Positions 34,602 through 44,900 of a stretch of DNA of 64,000 nt are shown in pieces. The position numbers and the translations under genes were made by a program. Every line of letters starts with the position of its first letter. Within the stretch, counting starts at the first letter, position 1. Below the pieces are notes generated by a model. It did not search any database. It was not told the origin of the DNA and saw only the letters and a program-made list of their open reading frames with translations. Source of the stretch: Axinella damicornis (Eukaryota > Porifera > Demospongiae > Axinellida > Axinellidae); the NCBI GenBank assembly GCA_963931865.1, contig OZ007517.1, positions 9,682,038 to 9,746,037 of the forward strand. The letters run 5' to 3'.

Positions 34602-37600
34602 ATGCGAAGGGAGCAGTAAATATGAGAAGAGGGGGCAAAGGAGAAGGAGTTGAGAGCTACGGAAATCACAACAGTCGAAACAATCAACGGCAGCCAACAG
34701 GCTCTCATAACTTCACCACCAAGGTTGGTATATGGTGATCACAAACCCGCAGTCAAGTGCACCTTCCCCCATGCTTGAACAGTTAATTGTTTATGTGGAA
34801 CAACTGTTCCCTTGCCAGGAGTACAATTCCATATCATAAATCCAGGCATCCCTAGCAGGGTATGGGCAGCGTTCTACTGGTTGCTATCAACATTATGACT
34901 TCAGTTACACAGCTACAGCCCACTCAAGCCAATTACGAATCAGCTTTGATCAGAAGCGGAACAGAGAGCACAAAAAGGTTCAATGGCCATAAAGGGACAA
35001 GTGTTGCCAACAATGCCAAGTGTGTACACGTGTCTTGACCCGCCATGGATGCCTGACCGCTGAAACACTAGGAGGGGATTCCCCTAAACTCCACCGAAAC
35101 AATCAAGGAAGCTTTGATCGCCAGAACCAAACACACTCTCCTTGTACCCATGAATTTGGGTGGCGGTGTGAGCTAATGTGATCTCATCTGGCACTCAAAT
35201 AGTTCACGGATGATAAGCCGGCCTGCCTACCTATCCTACTCAAGGGACTTCTCCATCTTGAATGAGTGCACTGGTACACGTAAACACGCCCAAATAAGGG
35301 ATAGAGGAGGGTATTTTTAGCTTTAGGGCAAGTGCCAGCGGTCACATTAACTTGTTTGTGATGTCACAATTAGTGTTTGCGTACGCATCACTTAACATTC
35401 CTAGCTGCCGCTGGTCGGGGTGGAACACACTAAAGATTGTTTACTATGCGGTTATTAGGGCTCAACAATAGGTCCTACAAGTGCTGTACACCACTAACCC
35501 ACAGGCATGAAGTCATCCACCTGTGGGAGGTATGCGGTCGGTCTTTGGACACGTGACGTCAAGTAGGGTGTATGCCTTCCATACCACAGCTTCTTGCCTC
35601 AATAAGCTAGTTCACATTTCAGAGGGCACTGTGGGAATGTGGCTATAATTCAGTGTTAGTACACAATTAGATTGTGAAGCAATACAGTGCCATACTCGAA
35701 TTACAAATATGCTCAACCCTTACGATTTCATTGTTGAAACAAAGTTATTTTGTAGAGGAGAAATTTGACCAATTCAATTCATGTATTGTATTACTCCGCC
35801 ATTACGTATGTACGAGTGATGCCCTACATGTGGATTGTCAACAATGTAAGATTATATGCTGTAAGAATGATATTATGTTTGTGTTTACCAAATAAGTCAG
35901 CATAGGAGGGATTTTCTGAAATCAGGAAGAGGCATATCAAGACGAAGTAGGTGTGTGTATTAGTGTGCGTAGGGTGAGGGGGTGCATAATTTTTCCCTCT
36001 CAATTTCATTTATAATCCGTAAACTCAACTAAGCTATGCTGAAATGTTAACAGTTACTCATTTGCTGAAAGGTTCAATCAACTGACACAAGCTACATACC
36101 AGTGGTACAGTGCATCGGTAAATAAAGTGGAAGTCTCAGTAGCCATGGTTACAACCAGTCAATATTCTATATGGTAAACACAATTATTCTTACAGCGCAT
36201 AATCTTACGTTAATGACAATTCACATGTAAGGCATCACTTCTGCATACCTAAGAGCAGAGTAATACAATACATGAATTGAATTAGTCAAATTCTTTATCT
36301 CAACAATGAAATAGTAAGGGTTGAACATATTTGTAATTTGTATAGCTGTATTGCTTCACAGTCTAATTGTGTACTAACACCCCATTATAGTTGTAACAAA
36401 CATTATCACCACAGAAGGAAGTGTGAATCAGTCAGTAGTTGTTTCCTATGGAAATTCAATCTGCTCTAGGCATGAAGTATTACCAGCCTCGTTCCCACGC
36501 GGCCTGGGAACGAGGCATGAAATATTACTAGCCTCGTTCCCACGCGGCCTGGGAACAAGGCAAGAAATATACCAGCACCAGTCATACAGTGATGTTATAC
36601 TGTATGGTGAGTTTATTTGTGAGAGAAAAAGTTTGTGAATTTTGCCTTTCTGTGGTGATTCGCATCTGAGAGAATCGACCCAGAATCATTCCCGGAGATG
36701 GGTACGTAGTCATGGCTTCACTGTCTTCCAACACGCTGATTCTGCATTACCAAAACCGGATGGTCCACTATTGGTGTGCCTGTTTTGAGTACCACGACTT
36801 CCATTTGCTCGTACATTGGTCACTCGATGTCCATACAAGCTACATTAGTAGCAAAGTATTCTCCACAACAATCTATATTCAAGTGATATAAACCTGTTAT
36901 ACAGTAGTACATTCCTATATAGATTAAGTTGCCAAAGGAGACTAAAATAGAGTATTACATTGGCAAGGCTAGTCTCTGTAACTGAGAACTCAAAATACGT
37001 CTGATGTGCAGTCAAATACAACCAGTTTGCTGGCGATGTGTGAACCACAGCTGAGGAGCTTTTCAGCACCCTTATCCAAGATGGTGGCGTCCAGAGGTTG
37101 ACCTGGAGTGTGGATGGTGTCAATTGCTCTGCTTTCTCACGCCCTTATCAGCCCTTTATCAGACCTTATCAGCCACTAGGGCTGTCACAATACGGCATAT
37201 TGGCATATTGCATATTGCATGCAAGATGTTCACAATATATTGCTGTATTGCAATACACAGGTGTGGTTATTATTTAAACAGTAACAGGAAGAGCAAGTAT
37301 ACGTTCAGCAAGTCTTAAAACTACAAGAAGGTTATCGCCTTACGTAGGTTTTCATACAGAAAAAGAAGTTTGTCAACATTTTCAGGCAAAAGACAGGATC
37401 TCTTGCCATTTATGAGGTTGCCTGCCGAGCTAAACAGCCTTTTGCTGGGTACACTTGTGGCACAATACACGCAATACGCTGCAATATATTGCCCTACGCA
37501 ATATATTGATATGTCAAAGTAAGTGTATTGAATTGTATTGCGATACGTTGTATTGCAATATAGCTACATATTGATATATTGTGACAGCCCTATCAGCCAC

Positions 37601-38344
37601 TATCGTTGGTAAAAGAAACGTGACCCAGGGTCAGGGGTCACCATGGGATGGACACAACTCGCCACCTCCTCAATCAGTCAAAGTTCAGGTAACACACTCA
37701 GAAATATTCATCACTGCTCTGCCTTCAAGGCAAATCAAGTACATGTGATTGGTCTGCCATCCTGCATGGTATGCATGATTAAGGGTCGTATCGAGTCTTT
37801 CCAAATGGCAGCACGACCTCCAGAACTACAACACCAAAGCTAGGGTACTGCGCGCTCACCATGAGCAGAAGTCTGGATTGAAACCCAAAGACTGGAGTTA
37901 TACATTATATGATGCCCAAATTATAGCAGCTAAGGGTTAATTAACTTAATGTGACCCTCACATGGCTGTCACATGTATGAGTGGCATGTGTACCTTGCTG
38001 CCCACAGTGTCCATCATGAAATTTTGCACAGAACAAGTTTACCAAACTAGAGGCAGACTGATAGCAGTAACTTCTAAATGATGTCTCCATACACAAATTA
38101 AAATACTAAACACGTACCATTCAGGGTGCTCTGCAGGGATTGGAACTCCCTCTCCCTCTCCTCGAGGACGTCCCTGCCCTCCCTTGACTCCCGCTGGGCC
38201 AGGGCTAGCTGGTACTCCAGCTGCTGCCGTCCAGCCTCTCCCTGCTCCAACCGGGACCGCAGCTGTACCAGTTGGTTCTGGAGAGTAGCTGACTAGAGGA
38301 GTGTGCACGTGTGTGGATGTGTGTGTGTGTGTGCATGTGTGTGG

Positions 38345-38387
<43 letters not shown>

Positions 38388-40852
38388 AGCATGTGTGTGT
38401 GTGTGCACGTGTATGTGTGTGGGTGGATGTTTGTGTGTGTGTGTGCATGAGTGCGTGCGTGCATGTATGTGCACGTGTGTGGGCACGTGTACGTGGTGTG
38501 TGTGTGTGTGTATATGAGAATCAACAGTAACGAAACTACCATGACAATGTAGCCATCAACGGTCACAACCATGCTGCTCATCGGTTGCTGCTTACTGTGA
38601 TACCAGTGTGCATGCAATCTGGTATGGATGGAGTGTGCAATATGATATCACTGATGTGTGTAATCTGGCACAATCTTGAAGGGTGGCGTGAGCATTAGCA
38701 GTAAACACATCACAGGGAAGCCATTTTTGTACCGGATGTAGATAATGTTACTTAATATTGCAGGTGCACATCGTAATCTTATGCAACATTGCAGGCACTA
38801 GAATGTGTCTAAGTGGCGACCCTAAAGGGTCACAGAATTGGCCTCGTTGCCAGACTGCGTGGGAGTGCAGAGACGGCAGTGCAATCGTAGCATGAGTATC
38901 GGGCACAGGCAGAGCTCAAGAAGTGCAACCTATGTTGTCCAAGCCTACGAGTGCTATTAATCCCTCAATGCACCCATAGCCATGCTAAACACACGGTAGT
39001 CTCGGACCCAGACCCAAACCAACCCCAGCGCAGTCGCTTCATACTGGAAGCGATCCATGCTGGGGTTGGTTTGGGTCTGGGGGCGAGACCAATTACTTGG
39101 CTGCCTAGTTCCTCCATACTGTTCTCTTTATGTACAGCTTATATGGTGCACACATGCTCCTTAGCAACGTGCAATATCACTGAACACTTCACTCTACTTG
39201 TCTACAAGCACTCAAAGATTCAATTATAGAGCTCGCCCAACGGCAAGGGTTGTACGCTCTGCAGCTGCCTATGAATCCTCACATTTGACTGTTAGCTAAG
39301 CTCTATACAGCAGGACAAGTCACAGGGCTGTTTGGTTGTAGATATAGCATGATTGCTTTGAACCTCAGACCATGAAGCCATCAGGACATGGCATAAGGTT
39401 TGTAAGCAGAGTGGATGGACGTACCATAATCGTTGTAGAATTCACCGCTCCATGTCAGGAACATGACCCGATGCCCAGTAACGTTTGTGCAGGCCGCAAT
39501 TTAAAAGATTGTGGTCCAGGCCAAAACTTTATGCTAGCACTGTTCCCAAGCCATTCATACTACGGTTGCACCGATACTGGTAACAGTATCGGTCCCGATA
39601 CCAGCCAGTGGTGAGGTATCGGGTACCGGTTATTGGAGTTCTGTGTGCCGATGATTTAATTGCCCTATGACAAATAAATCAGGCTAGGCAAATGAAGAGA
39701 GGGTTTTGGGAGCAGTTCTGTGTGAATGCATGCTGATGAAAGCACGGCTTGTTGCAAAAATTTGTGAAGAAAGGTATATTGAGTATACAGTGGTATCGGT
39801 ATCGGCCTCTTTCACATATTCCAATATCGGAATCGGTAGTATCGGTAAAATTTGGTATCAGTGAAACACTAGTCATACTCCTGTAAACTACTAGTGTTCA
39901 GAGATACACTTTACGAACCTCCCTGACATTACTGTCTATGGGAGAACTTACAAAATATGCGTCACATAAATATCAGTCTATGGTTTTTGCTATAATGGAT
40001 GTGCCAACCAAATCAGAGTCTTGATTAGGCCTGAGGAAATATGCTTAGGCATACGGGAATATTCCAGCCATAATCGATACTGCACGGCTTTACAAAGAGA
40101 CAGATTACTGCGACCACAGATAGACTGATAAGGAACAGTTTCACTGACAATGATCGTAGCATCTCCCATCCATCCAGTGGACTCAGAAGCAGCAGAAAGC
40201 ACAAGTGAGAGCGAATGTAGTGACGAAGACAGCGCTAGTATTTGTGAACGTCATGCAGTGTTTCTAAAAGTCAGCCTTGGTGTCAGCGTAATAATGGGAA
40301 TGCATTGTCAAAAGTAGACACAACTTTTGAGCATAATATCCTCAGGACTAGTCGGAATCAGATAACCTTCATTGCAATGGGCTATTCCATTTAATAACCA
40401 AACACCCCCTGCAGAGGACTTTGTCTGGGGGGGGGGGGGGGTCATAATGCCTGTCTCAGGGGGTAGAGGAACCTAATATTGTGTCCCATGCAGGCGGACT
40501 ATGTGACTAATTTGCTGCCCTGGGGGGGAATTAAATCTGCATGTTCCACATGGGGGGGGTAGGACTGTGATTTTCGGGAAGCCCCCACTGCAAGTGGTCT
40601 TTTAATAAGGTTAGAAGGTGGTAGGACTAAACATCACTAGTGGCAGAACCTCTTCATTGTGGTGTTGGATGCTTTCAGCCAGCTGGGTTTCAAGCTCACA
40701 CACCTGCTGCAGTCTGATAGCTTGGGTATCGCCTGTAACGTGCAGAAGGTAACGTGTGAACACCCCGTGCCACGTACACATCAGAGTTTTAGGTTAGCGG
40801 CGAAGGAGCTGCACTAGGGTATTGTCCACTTACCGCCCTCGCTTCTTTCCAT
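21714..40852 (-). CDS. CCDC171: CCDC171-like long coiled-coil protein (about 27 exons, about 1240 aa)
   Basis: Exons read from the start: 40852-40834, 40732-40650, 38292-38118, 34415-34303, 34223-34135, 33392-33257, 33107-33015, 32802-32708, 32353-32288, 32111-31985, 30756-30645, 30458-30355, 29678-29589, 28510-28349, 27123-26935, 26599-26516, 26347-26243, 25727 to 24761 (internal frame unclear), 24402-24229, 23820-23690, 23235-23175, 23049-22904, 22688-22634, 22488-22429, 22167-22099, 21926-21714. Nearly all junctions are GT-AG with matching phases. Recognition rests on blocks conserved in vertebrate CCDC171, such as [28 protein letters not shown] and a C-terminal L-K-S-F-V-D-A-H...[10 protein letters not shown]. 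The start M-E-R-S-E-G-G-D-T-Q sits next to an NRF-1-like site. Most of the protein is predicted coiled coil. Molecular function of the family is poorly known. Two apparent one-base frame slips lie near 25270 and 25330. Confidence 0.85.
22491..22575. repeat. GT microsatellite in a CCDC171 intron
   Basis: (GT)n of about 85 bp directly upstream, on the sense strand as (CA)n, of the acceptor of the exon starting at 22488. Confidence 0.95.
23245..23612. repeat. About 63-bp minisatellite, six copies, in a CCDC171 intron
   Basis: Units contain GTGATACCAACACTACCCCG and GTGGTGGGGTCCATGGCTCC. Two units carry internal deletions (at about 23460 and 23545). Confidence 0.85.
23934..24218. repeat. CCCT/CCTC microsatellite in a CCDC171 intron
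   Basis: About 280 bp of CTCC-type repeats with a CT stretch at 24118-24147, just past the donor of the exon 24402-24229. Confidence 0.95.
24533..24640. mobile_element. Family A element, degenerate
   Basis: Left end AGCCTCATTCCAGGCCTTGG, then TACTGCAAGCGACAAACACTGG, then the right end GGCCTGGGAACGAGACT, followed by two further copies of GGCCTGGGAATGAGGCT. It lies in a CCDC171 intron. Confidence 0.55.
26351..26494. repeat. GT microsatellite in a CCDC171 intron
   Basis: About 140 bp of (GT)n with two interruptions. It abuts the acceptor of the exon starting at 26347. Confidence 0.95.
26627..26805. repeat. GGA-type microsatellite in a CCDC171 intron
   Basis: GGAGGA and GGGGGA repeats, (TCC)n on the gene's sense strand, lying upstream of the acceptor at 26600. 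Confidence 0.95.
27130..27335. repeat. GGGGA-type low-complexity tract in a CCDC171 intron
   Basis: Purine-only tract that is pyrimidine-only on the sense strand. It provides the polypyrimidine tract for the exon starting at 27123. Confidence 0.9.
27690..28035. repeat. 45-bp minisatellite, about 7.6 copies, in a CCDC171 intron
   Basis: Unit contains GGGCCGAGATATGAAGCTGG and GGATTGTGCCATTGTGGTCA. Units differ mainly at one site (CATAGGG or CATTGGG). Because 45 is a multiple of three the array is open in several frames, but it has no exon features. Confidence 0.95.
28785..29395. repeat. 21-bp minisatellite, 29 copies, in a CCDC171 intron
   Basis: Unit AGCTAGCTCATCCGTGCTTAC. Copies differ almost only at one base (CCGTGCTT or CCGTACTT). 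The array ends at a partial family A end (GCCTCATTCCTAGG, 29397). Confidence 0.95.
29697..30300. repeat. GGA microsatellite, about 600 bp, in a CCDC171 intron
   Basis: Long (GGA)n with GGGGGA interruptions, (TCC)n on the sense strand, filling most of the intron between exons 30458-30355 and 29678-29589. Confidence 0.95.
32113..32180. repeat. GT microsatellite abutting a CCDC171 acceptor
   Basis: (GT)n starting two bases outside the exon that begins at 32111. On the sense strand the acceptor AG is the end of (CA)n. Confidence 0.95.
32357..32580. repeat. GGGGA minisatellite in a CCDC171 intron
   Basis: GGGGAGG-type repeats, CCCCTCC on the sense strand, ending four bases before the exon that begins at 32353. 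Confidence 0.95.
32645..32682. repeat. CA microsatellite near a CCDC171 donor
   Basis: (CA)n on the + strand, which is (TG)n on the sense strand about 25 bases downstream of the donor at 32707. A GT tract at 32819-32898 lies on the other side of the same exon. Confidence 0.95.
33176..33239. mobile_element. Short family A hairpin element
   Basis: TAGCCTTGTTCCCAGGCCAC, a 20-base loop, then GTGGCCTGGGAACGAGGCTA. 64 bp in total. Confidence 0.7.
33440..34115. repeat. GGGA microsatellite, about 670 bp, in a CCDC171 intron
   Basis: (GGGA)n with GGA interruptions, preceded by a 43-base G run at 33397-33439 that abuts the acceptor of the exon starting at 33392. Confidence 0.95.
34416..34600. repeat. 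GT/CGTG microsatellite abutting a CCDC171 acceptor
   Basis: (GT)n with GCGTGC variants, directly outside the exon starting at 34415. Confidence 0.95.
34740..35640. other. Part of the 3.7-kb CCDC171 intron 3, no gene seen
   Basis: Unique-looking sequence with no exon, repeat array or recognisable element. Intron 3 (38117-34416) continues with the foldback element, family A hairpins and a hAT element. Confidence 0.5.
35643..36390. mobile_element. Foldback element with about 245-bp inverted arms
   Basis: The left arm starts CTATAATTCAGTGTTAGTAC and contains CACAATTAGATTGTGAAGCA. The right arm, read inward on the other strand, starts CTATAATGGGGTGTTAGTAC with CACAATTAGACTGTGAAGCA. The arms stay alignable for about 245 bp, ending TTGTGTTTACC, and enclose about 270 bp without coding capacity. 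No target duplication was found. Confidence 0.8.
36485..36561. mobile_element. Two tandem minimal family A hairpins
   Basis: GCCTCGTTCCCACGCGG then CCTGGGAACGAGGC at 36487-36515, repeated at 36531-36561 with ATGAAATATTACTA between. These are the shortest family members seen, about 30 bp each. Confidence 0.65.
37169..37600 (-). mobile_element. hAT transposon, non-autonomous, with 8-bp target duplication and transposase C-terminus
   Basis: Ends TAGGGCTGTCACAAT and ATTGTGACAGCCCTA are perfect inverted repeats bounding 37177-37592. TCAGCCAC is present on both sides (37169-37176 and 37593-37600), an exact 8-bp target duplication as made by hAT elements. On the - strand 37488-37321 encodes [14 protein letters not shown], then [11 protein letters not shown] and a stop. 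This is the hAT C-terminal dimerisation motif (ZBED-type transposases). The rest of the transposase is deleted. It lies in CCDC171 intron 3. Confidence 0.92.
38300..38515. repeat. GT-rich microsatellite abutting CCDC171 exon 3 acceptor
   Basis: Imperfect (GT)n with GGATGTG and GCATGTG variants, just outside the exon starting at 38292. Confidence 0.9.
38998..39090. mobile_element. Palindromic element, family B, long form
   Basis: TAGTCTCGGACCCAGACCCA, then AACCAACCCCAGC, a loop containing GTCGCTTC and GAAGCGAT, then the complementary arm ending GGGTCTGGGGGCGAGACC. It lies in CCDC171 intron 2. Confidence 0.65.
39563..39872. mobile_element. hAT-like MITE with GATAC-rich ends
   Basis: Left end CGGTTGCACCGATACTGG. 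The right end, read inward, is CTAGTGTTTCACTGATACC. The interior is full of GTATCGG words. Flanks TCATACTA and TCATACTC match at 7 of 8 positions, consistent with an old 8-bp target duplication. No transposase remnant. Confidence 0.6.
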
Positions 40853-40894
40853 TTTGATTTCGTGAGGGAGGCAAAGGTCATCCCGCTTTTTAGG

Positions 40895-40906
40895 TGCGCA
40901 TGCGCA
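40895..40906. promoter_or_regulatory. NRF-1-like palindrome at the CCDC171 start
   Basis: TGCGCATGCGCA lies 43 bp upstream of the CCDC171 ATG (40852) in a locally CpG-rich stretch (GGGGCCCGGGGCGCCCGGGC at 40921-40942). This is the classical NRF-1 site. It supports the chosen first exon. Confidence 0.55.
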
Positions 40907-40999
40907 CAGGTAATTAGAACGGGGCCCGGGGCGCCCGGGCATGCTATTAATTTCACTGCGGGTTCCGGATATAGATACTCTTTTGAACCGAGATAAAAC

Positions 41000-41950
41000 A
41001 GACACAAAAATGTAATAACGAAGCATGAGACTACAACGTAATATCCTAGATAAGCAACAATACTTGTCAGTTCCATTAGCAAATGCACATAAGGTATAAC
41101 ATTGTAAAATATAAGTAATAAATGACATAATTATTATAACAAAGCGGTACATGTGAGCTTGGAGGCATTTTGCTACAAAAATGGTATTGATAAGGAGCAG
41201 CAAAGAGATAACTATAAAACGTATGTACACGTTAACAAGCGTATGGGACTCTGGGGCTATCAGTATTGTACATGTAGATCCACTGCCACTTCTCAGAGAC
41301 TGAGTTTGTGTCTTTTAGCCTCGGGCTCTTCGTCTTCTGAAACGAAAAAAGTACACAAGGTCTTCATTATTATACAGAGCAACTAGTGTAAATGTTGACA
41401 ATCCAATCCAATAGCTAATCACAACTGCCCATGCAACACTGTTTGACACTCTTACAATGAAACAGGCGGAGAATGCAAGAGCAAACTGGCCAATCAATCA
41501 AGGAAGACATGATTAGCTACACCATGCTGATAGGGAGCTAAGGCAGCTACGTAGTAGACAGGCCATGGTGAATAGGAGCTCCAGAAAAGTTTGGTAGTCA
41601 TAATATACAACTCAGAGGTCAAAGGTGTACAACCTTCATATTGCTGTCCCCATATAATTATTATGTTTAGTCTACCGCAGGCTACACATTGACACAACAT
41701 CAATACACATGCAGGCTGTGACCTTGGGTCTCACTTCCAGACAAGCTGTCATGTGTGTTGAAGACACTTCTGGAGTGGCCAGAAAACTGGGGGAAATTAA
41801 GAAAGGTGTACATCCGTCACCACTGCAGTATTTGGATTTGCAGTCCCACACAAAATTCAACAGGATGACATCACATTGCATTAGACAGCACAAAGAGTGG
41901 GTTGTATAGGAGTGGCAGTCCTGTTGAAGAGGCCTGCAGGATGTCATCAC
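41000..41950. other. Intergenic stretch between CCDC171 start and RFX end
   Basis: No exon or repeat array recognised. It must contain the RFX 3' end and distal CCDC171 promoter. Confidence 0.45.
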
Positions 41951-41952
41951 GT

Positions 41953-44900
41953 CTAGTCGGTAGCAGACATCATGTCAGACAAGGAGAGCTCCAACTGCCA
42001 ACAGAAGCAGGCCTTTGTCCACATGTAAGGACTGCCCAGAGTTTTGTAAGGTATGGGAGTTCACTTTCCTGACAGCTTGTCACACCCTTGCAAAGTAATT
42101 GCAACCATACTTGGCTTATAACTACTCCAAATCACCTGTTGCTACCCAATCCCAATGGATGCAAATATTCTAATGATAGTTTCTATAGCTGTGTGAGGTT
42201 GTGTGTGTAAGATCTGTAGCATTGAAGACTGCAGCTTTGTGTAACCTATTCTCTCTGAGATATAAAAATCATTGCATATCACATTTCAAAGTAGTACGTA
42301 CGTACCCCTGACATGACAGCAATGGGTGTTCTTCCGGTGGCCTTGGCTACTTTATGTTCGATGAGGAAGAACATGTACTCATCGTACAGGAGACGAATGA
42401 GGTGGAAGGAGCCGAAGCTAGCAGCACTGCGCAGGGTTAGGTCACGGATCACCATGGAGCTGTGGCAGAGATACAAAAGGGAGATGCTTGATCGCTTTGC
42501 ACCATGACAAGAAATCAGGTTGTGAAGACGGAAGGGAATTTACTCAATTCATGTGTAGCCACAAGCAAGGCCAAAGTTATAAATCCAACATGGAAACACA
42601 AACTTATGTCAACGCTGCAGTGAGGAATGTATATATACTGGTTGGAGTGCAATACAGTGGCGAGGCATTGCATGAGTGTGTAGGTATTTCTGGAGCCGAA
42701 TACTTTACAACAAAACTACTCACGCAAAGTGGCACAGTAAGTGGCAAGAAGCTAACCATGTTTCCAGGCAAGAACAGTAGCTTGGTCAGCGGGCTTGCTA
42801 AGCCAAAAGCATGTTACCTCCATTCTTGACACAATTTCCAGCGGTGGGCAATGCCCTGGTAGTGGAAACTTGTTGATACACAGTCGACAGCTTTTTCACA
42901 GCACCATTTCCTGCATGATTGCTACATGCACAAAGCTGGAAGCAACCAATCAGCACAGCCCATTCAGTCATGCCTTGACAAACATGCAATACGGGAGAAT
43001 ATTGCACTCGGTGATACATACCATTGGCAGAATGCGAAGCATATAAGACAACAGAACCGAAGCTGCAATTGCATAGGCCTGTTTATGAGGCTGAAACAAA
43101 GTAAGCTAGATTTGTGTAAGCTATGCTAACTACCCTGTTATACCATGCAAGCTTATACCTGTAGAAGGACCACTTGAGAAGGAACTGCCTTGCAGACTTG
43201 GTGAATTCGGTTCCCCCTCCTTCATAGGGTTCCAATACCGTGTTAACCACTCCTTCCAGCCAGGCGGCCCACTGCTCCAGGGTTTTCTGCTGCTGAAGGG
43301 TCGTCTTGAAATCGTGCTCGAGCCTAACAACAAGAGACTCGTCGCACTCACACACCCAAGAGGCTTGCTCCTGGAAGATGCACAAAACAGCACGTGTAAT
43401 GAATGACCTTGCTTCAGATACCAGTTATATATAACAGCAGGTTTGGAGTGCAACAGTTTCCGCATAGATTTTCAAACATTTATTACCAACTGCAGGGTGA
43501 CATGTATTGCAAACCAGCAAAGTGACTAGCTGACCTGCACATTGCCAAAGTCCACCCGGTTGAGGTCGGCAAGCATCTGGCTAATCTGGGTGGGGTTCTG
43601 CAGTACTGCTCTGGCAGCCTGAGCCAGGTGATTCAGCGAGGTATACCGACGCAGGGTTTGAGAGAACGCCACCACTGAACAGATCTGAAATCAAGGCAGT
43701 AGAAATTTGTTGAATCTCACTAGCTTTCTCCAACAACACGACAAGATGACTCATTGGCACTGACATGAAATTTTCAATTTTGTAACAGTTGCTGTCTTCA
43801 AGTGGTGGCATATTCAGGTCGTACTCTCACCTATAACTCTCTGATTGCATCCACCAGCTCGTACTTACAGCTAGCTTTGTTCCCAGGCTGCTCATAGGCA
43901 GCTAGCTTACGACCCACCATAAAGGAATGTACCCATACTACCAAATACTGTCGCGGCGAAACAACCATTGGCAGCAAATGGTGAAGGCAAAAGAGCCCCA
44001 TAGCTCTTATCCCTTTAACCCACCCACCACTACCAGCTGGTACCAGGCCATTGGAGCCCAGAAAACCATGTCATTGTTTCTGTTTTCCATATGGAAACAG
44101 GGGACCTAGGGGCACAGGTTATATTAAGATGGAGCTATGCTCTATAATTCGTACAAACAGGTCAGGTCAAGTGCCAAGAATTACATTCACTATACCTGGA
44201 TCTTGATAGTGTGAGATAATAACATTAAGACTGTGGAGGGGTGGCAACTAGACTGTGTATTACAGAAAGATGGCATTGATAGTGTGACATAACAACATTA
44301 AGACAGAAAGATAAAAGACAGCCAATTGTCAATAAGCAGAGACCAACTTCACCACAACAACCTCGTAGGCCCCAACCAAAGTTTGCTGGTTTTGTTGATG
44401 GGATACTTGGAGAAATGTATTGTACTATGATAACAGTTGAACACGTGAATTGGAAGCCCATAGTCCGGTATGGAACAGAATACTGGATGGCCTTCCAGCT
44501 GGTCAGCTATCTTTTCTCCTATGAGCAGGCTCTAACACCATGAGATTGATGATACATGTGGATGCCAAATGTGACGTACGTATGCGAGGACCCCTCTCCT
44601 ACTGTCCTACACATTCTGAATAAATGCCCATGGGCCCCTAACCAGTCACGGTACACCTGGACCCATGACAGTGTGCTCAAGAAATTTGATCAATTTGTGA
44701 GGCCTCCACTCTCAAGTGATGAACATCCGACCTACCAGGATTGAGATCACCATTCTAATTTGATCAATTTGTGAGGCCTCCACTCTCAAGTGATGAACAT
44801 CCGACCTACCAGGATTGAGATCACCGTTCTAATTTGATCAATTTGTGAGGCCTCCACTCTCAAGTGATGAACATCCGACCTACCAGGATTGAGACCTACC

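Noticed and set aside
33236..34708. 490-codon open frame on the - strand
   Set aside because: It reads through (GGGA)n and (GT)n intron repeats. The true coding parts are the separate CCDC171 exons at 34415-34303, 34223-34135 and 33392-33257.
40814..41230. 138-codon open frame on the - strand with hydrophobic stretches
   Set aside because: It overlaps the CCDC171 start exon in another frame and has no family features.
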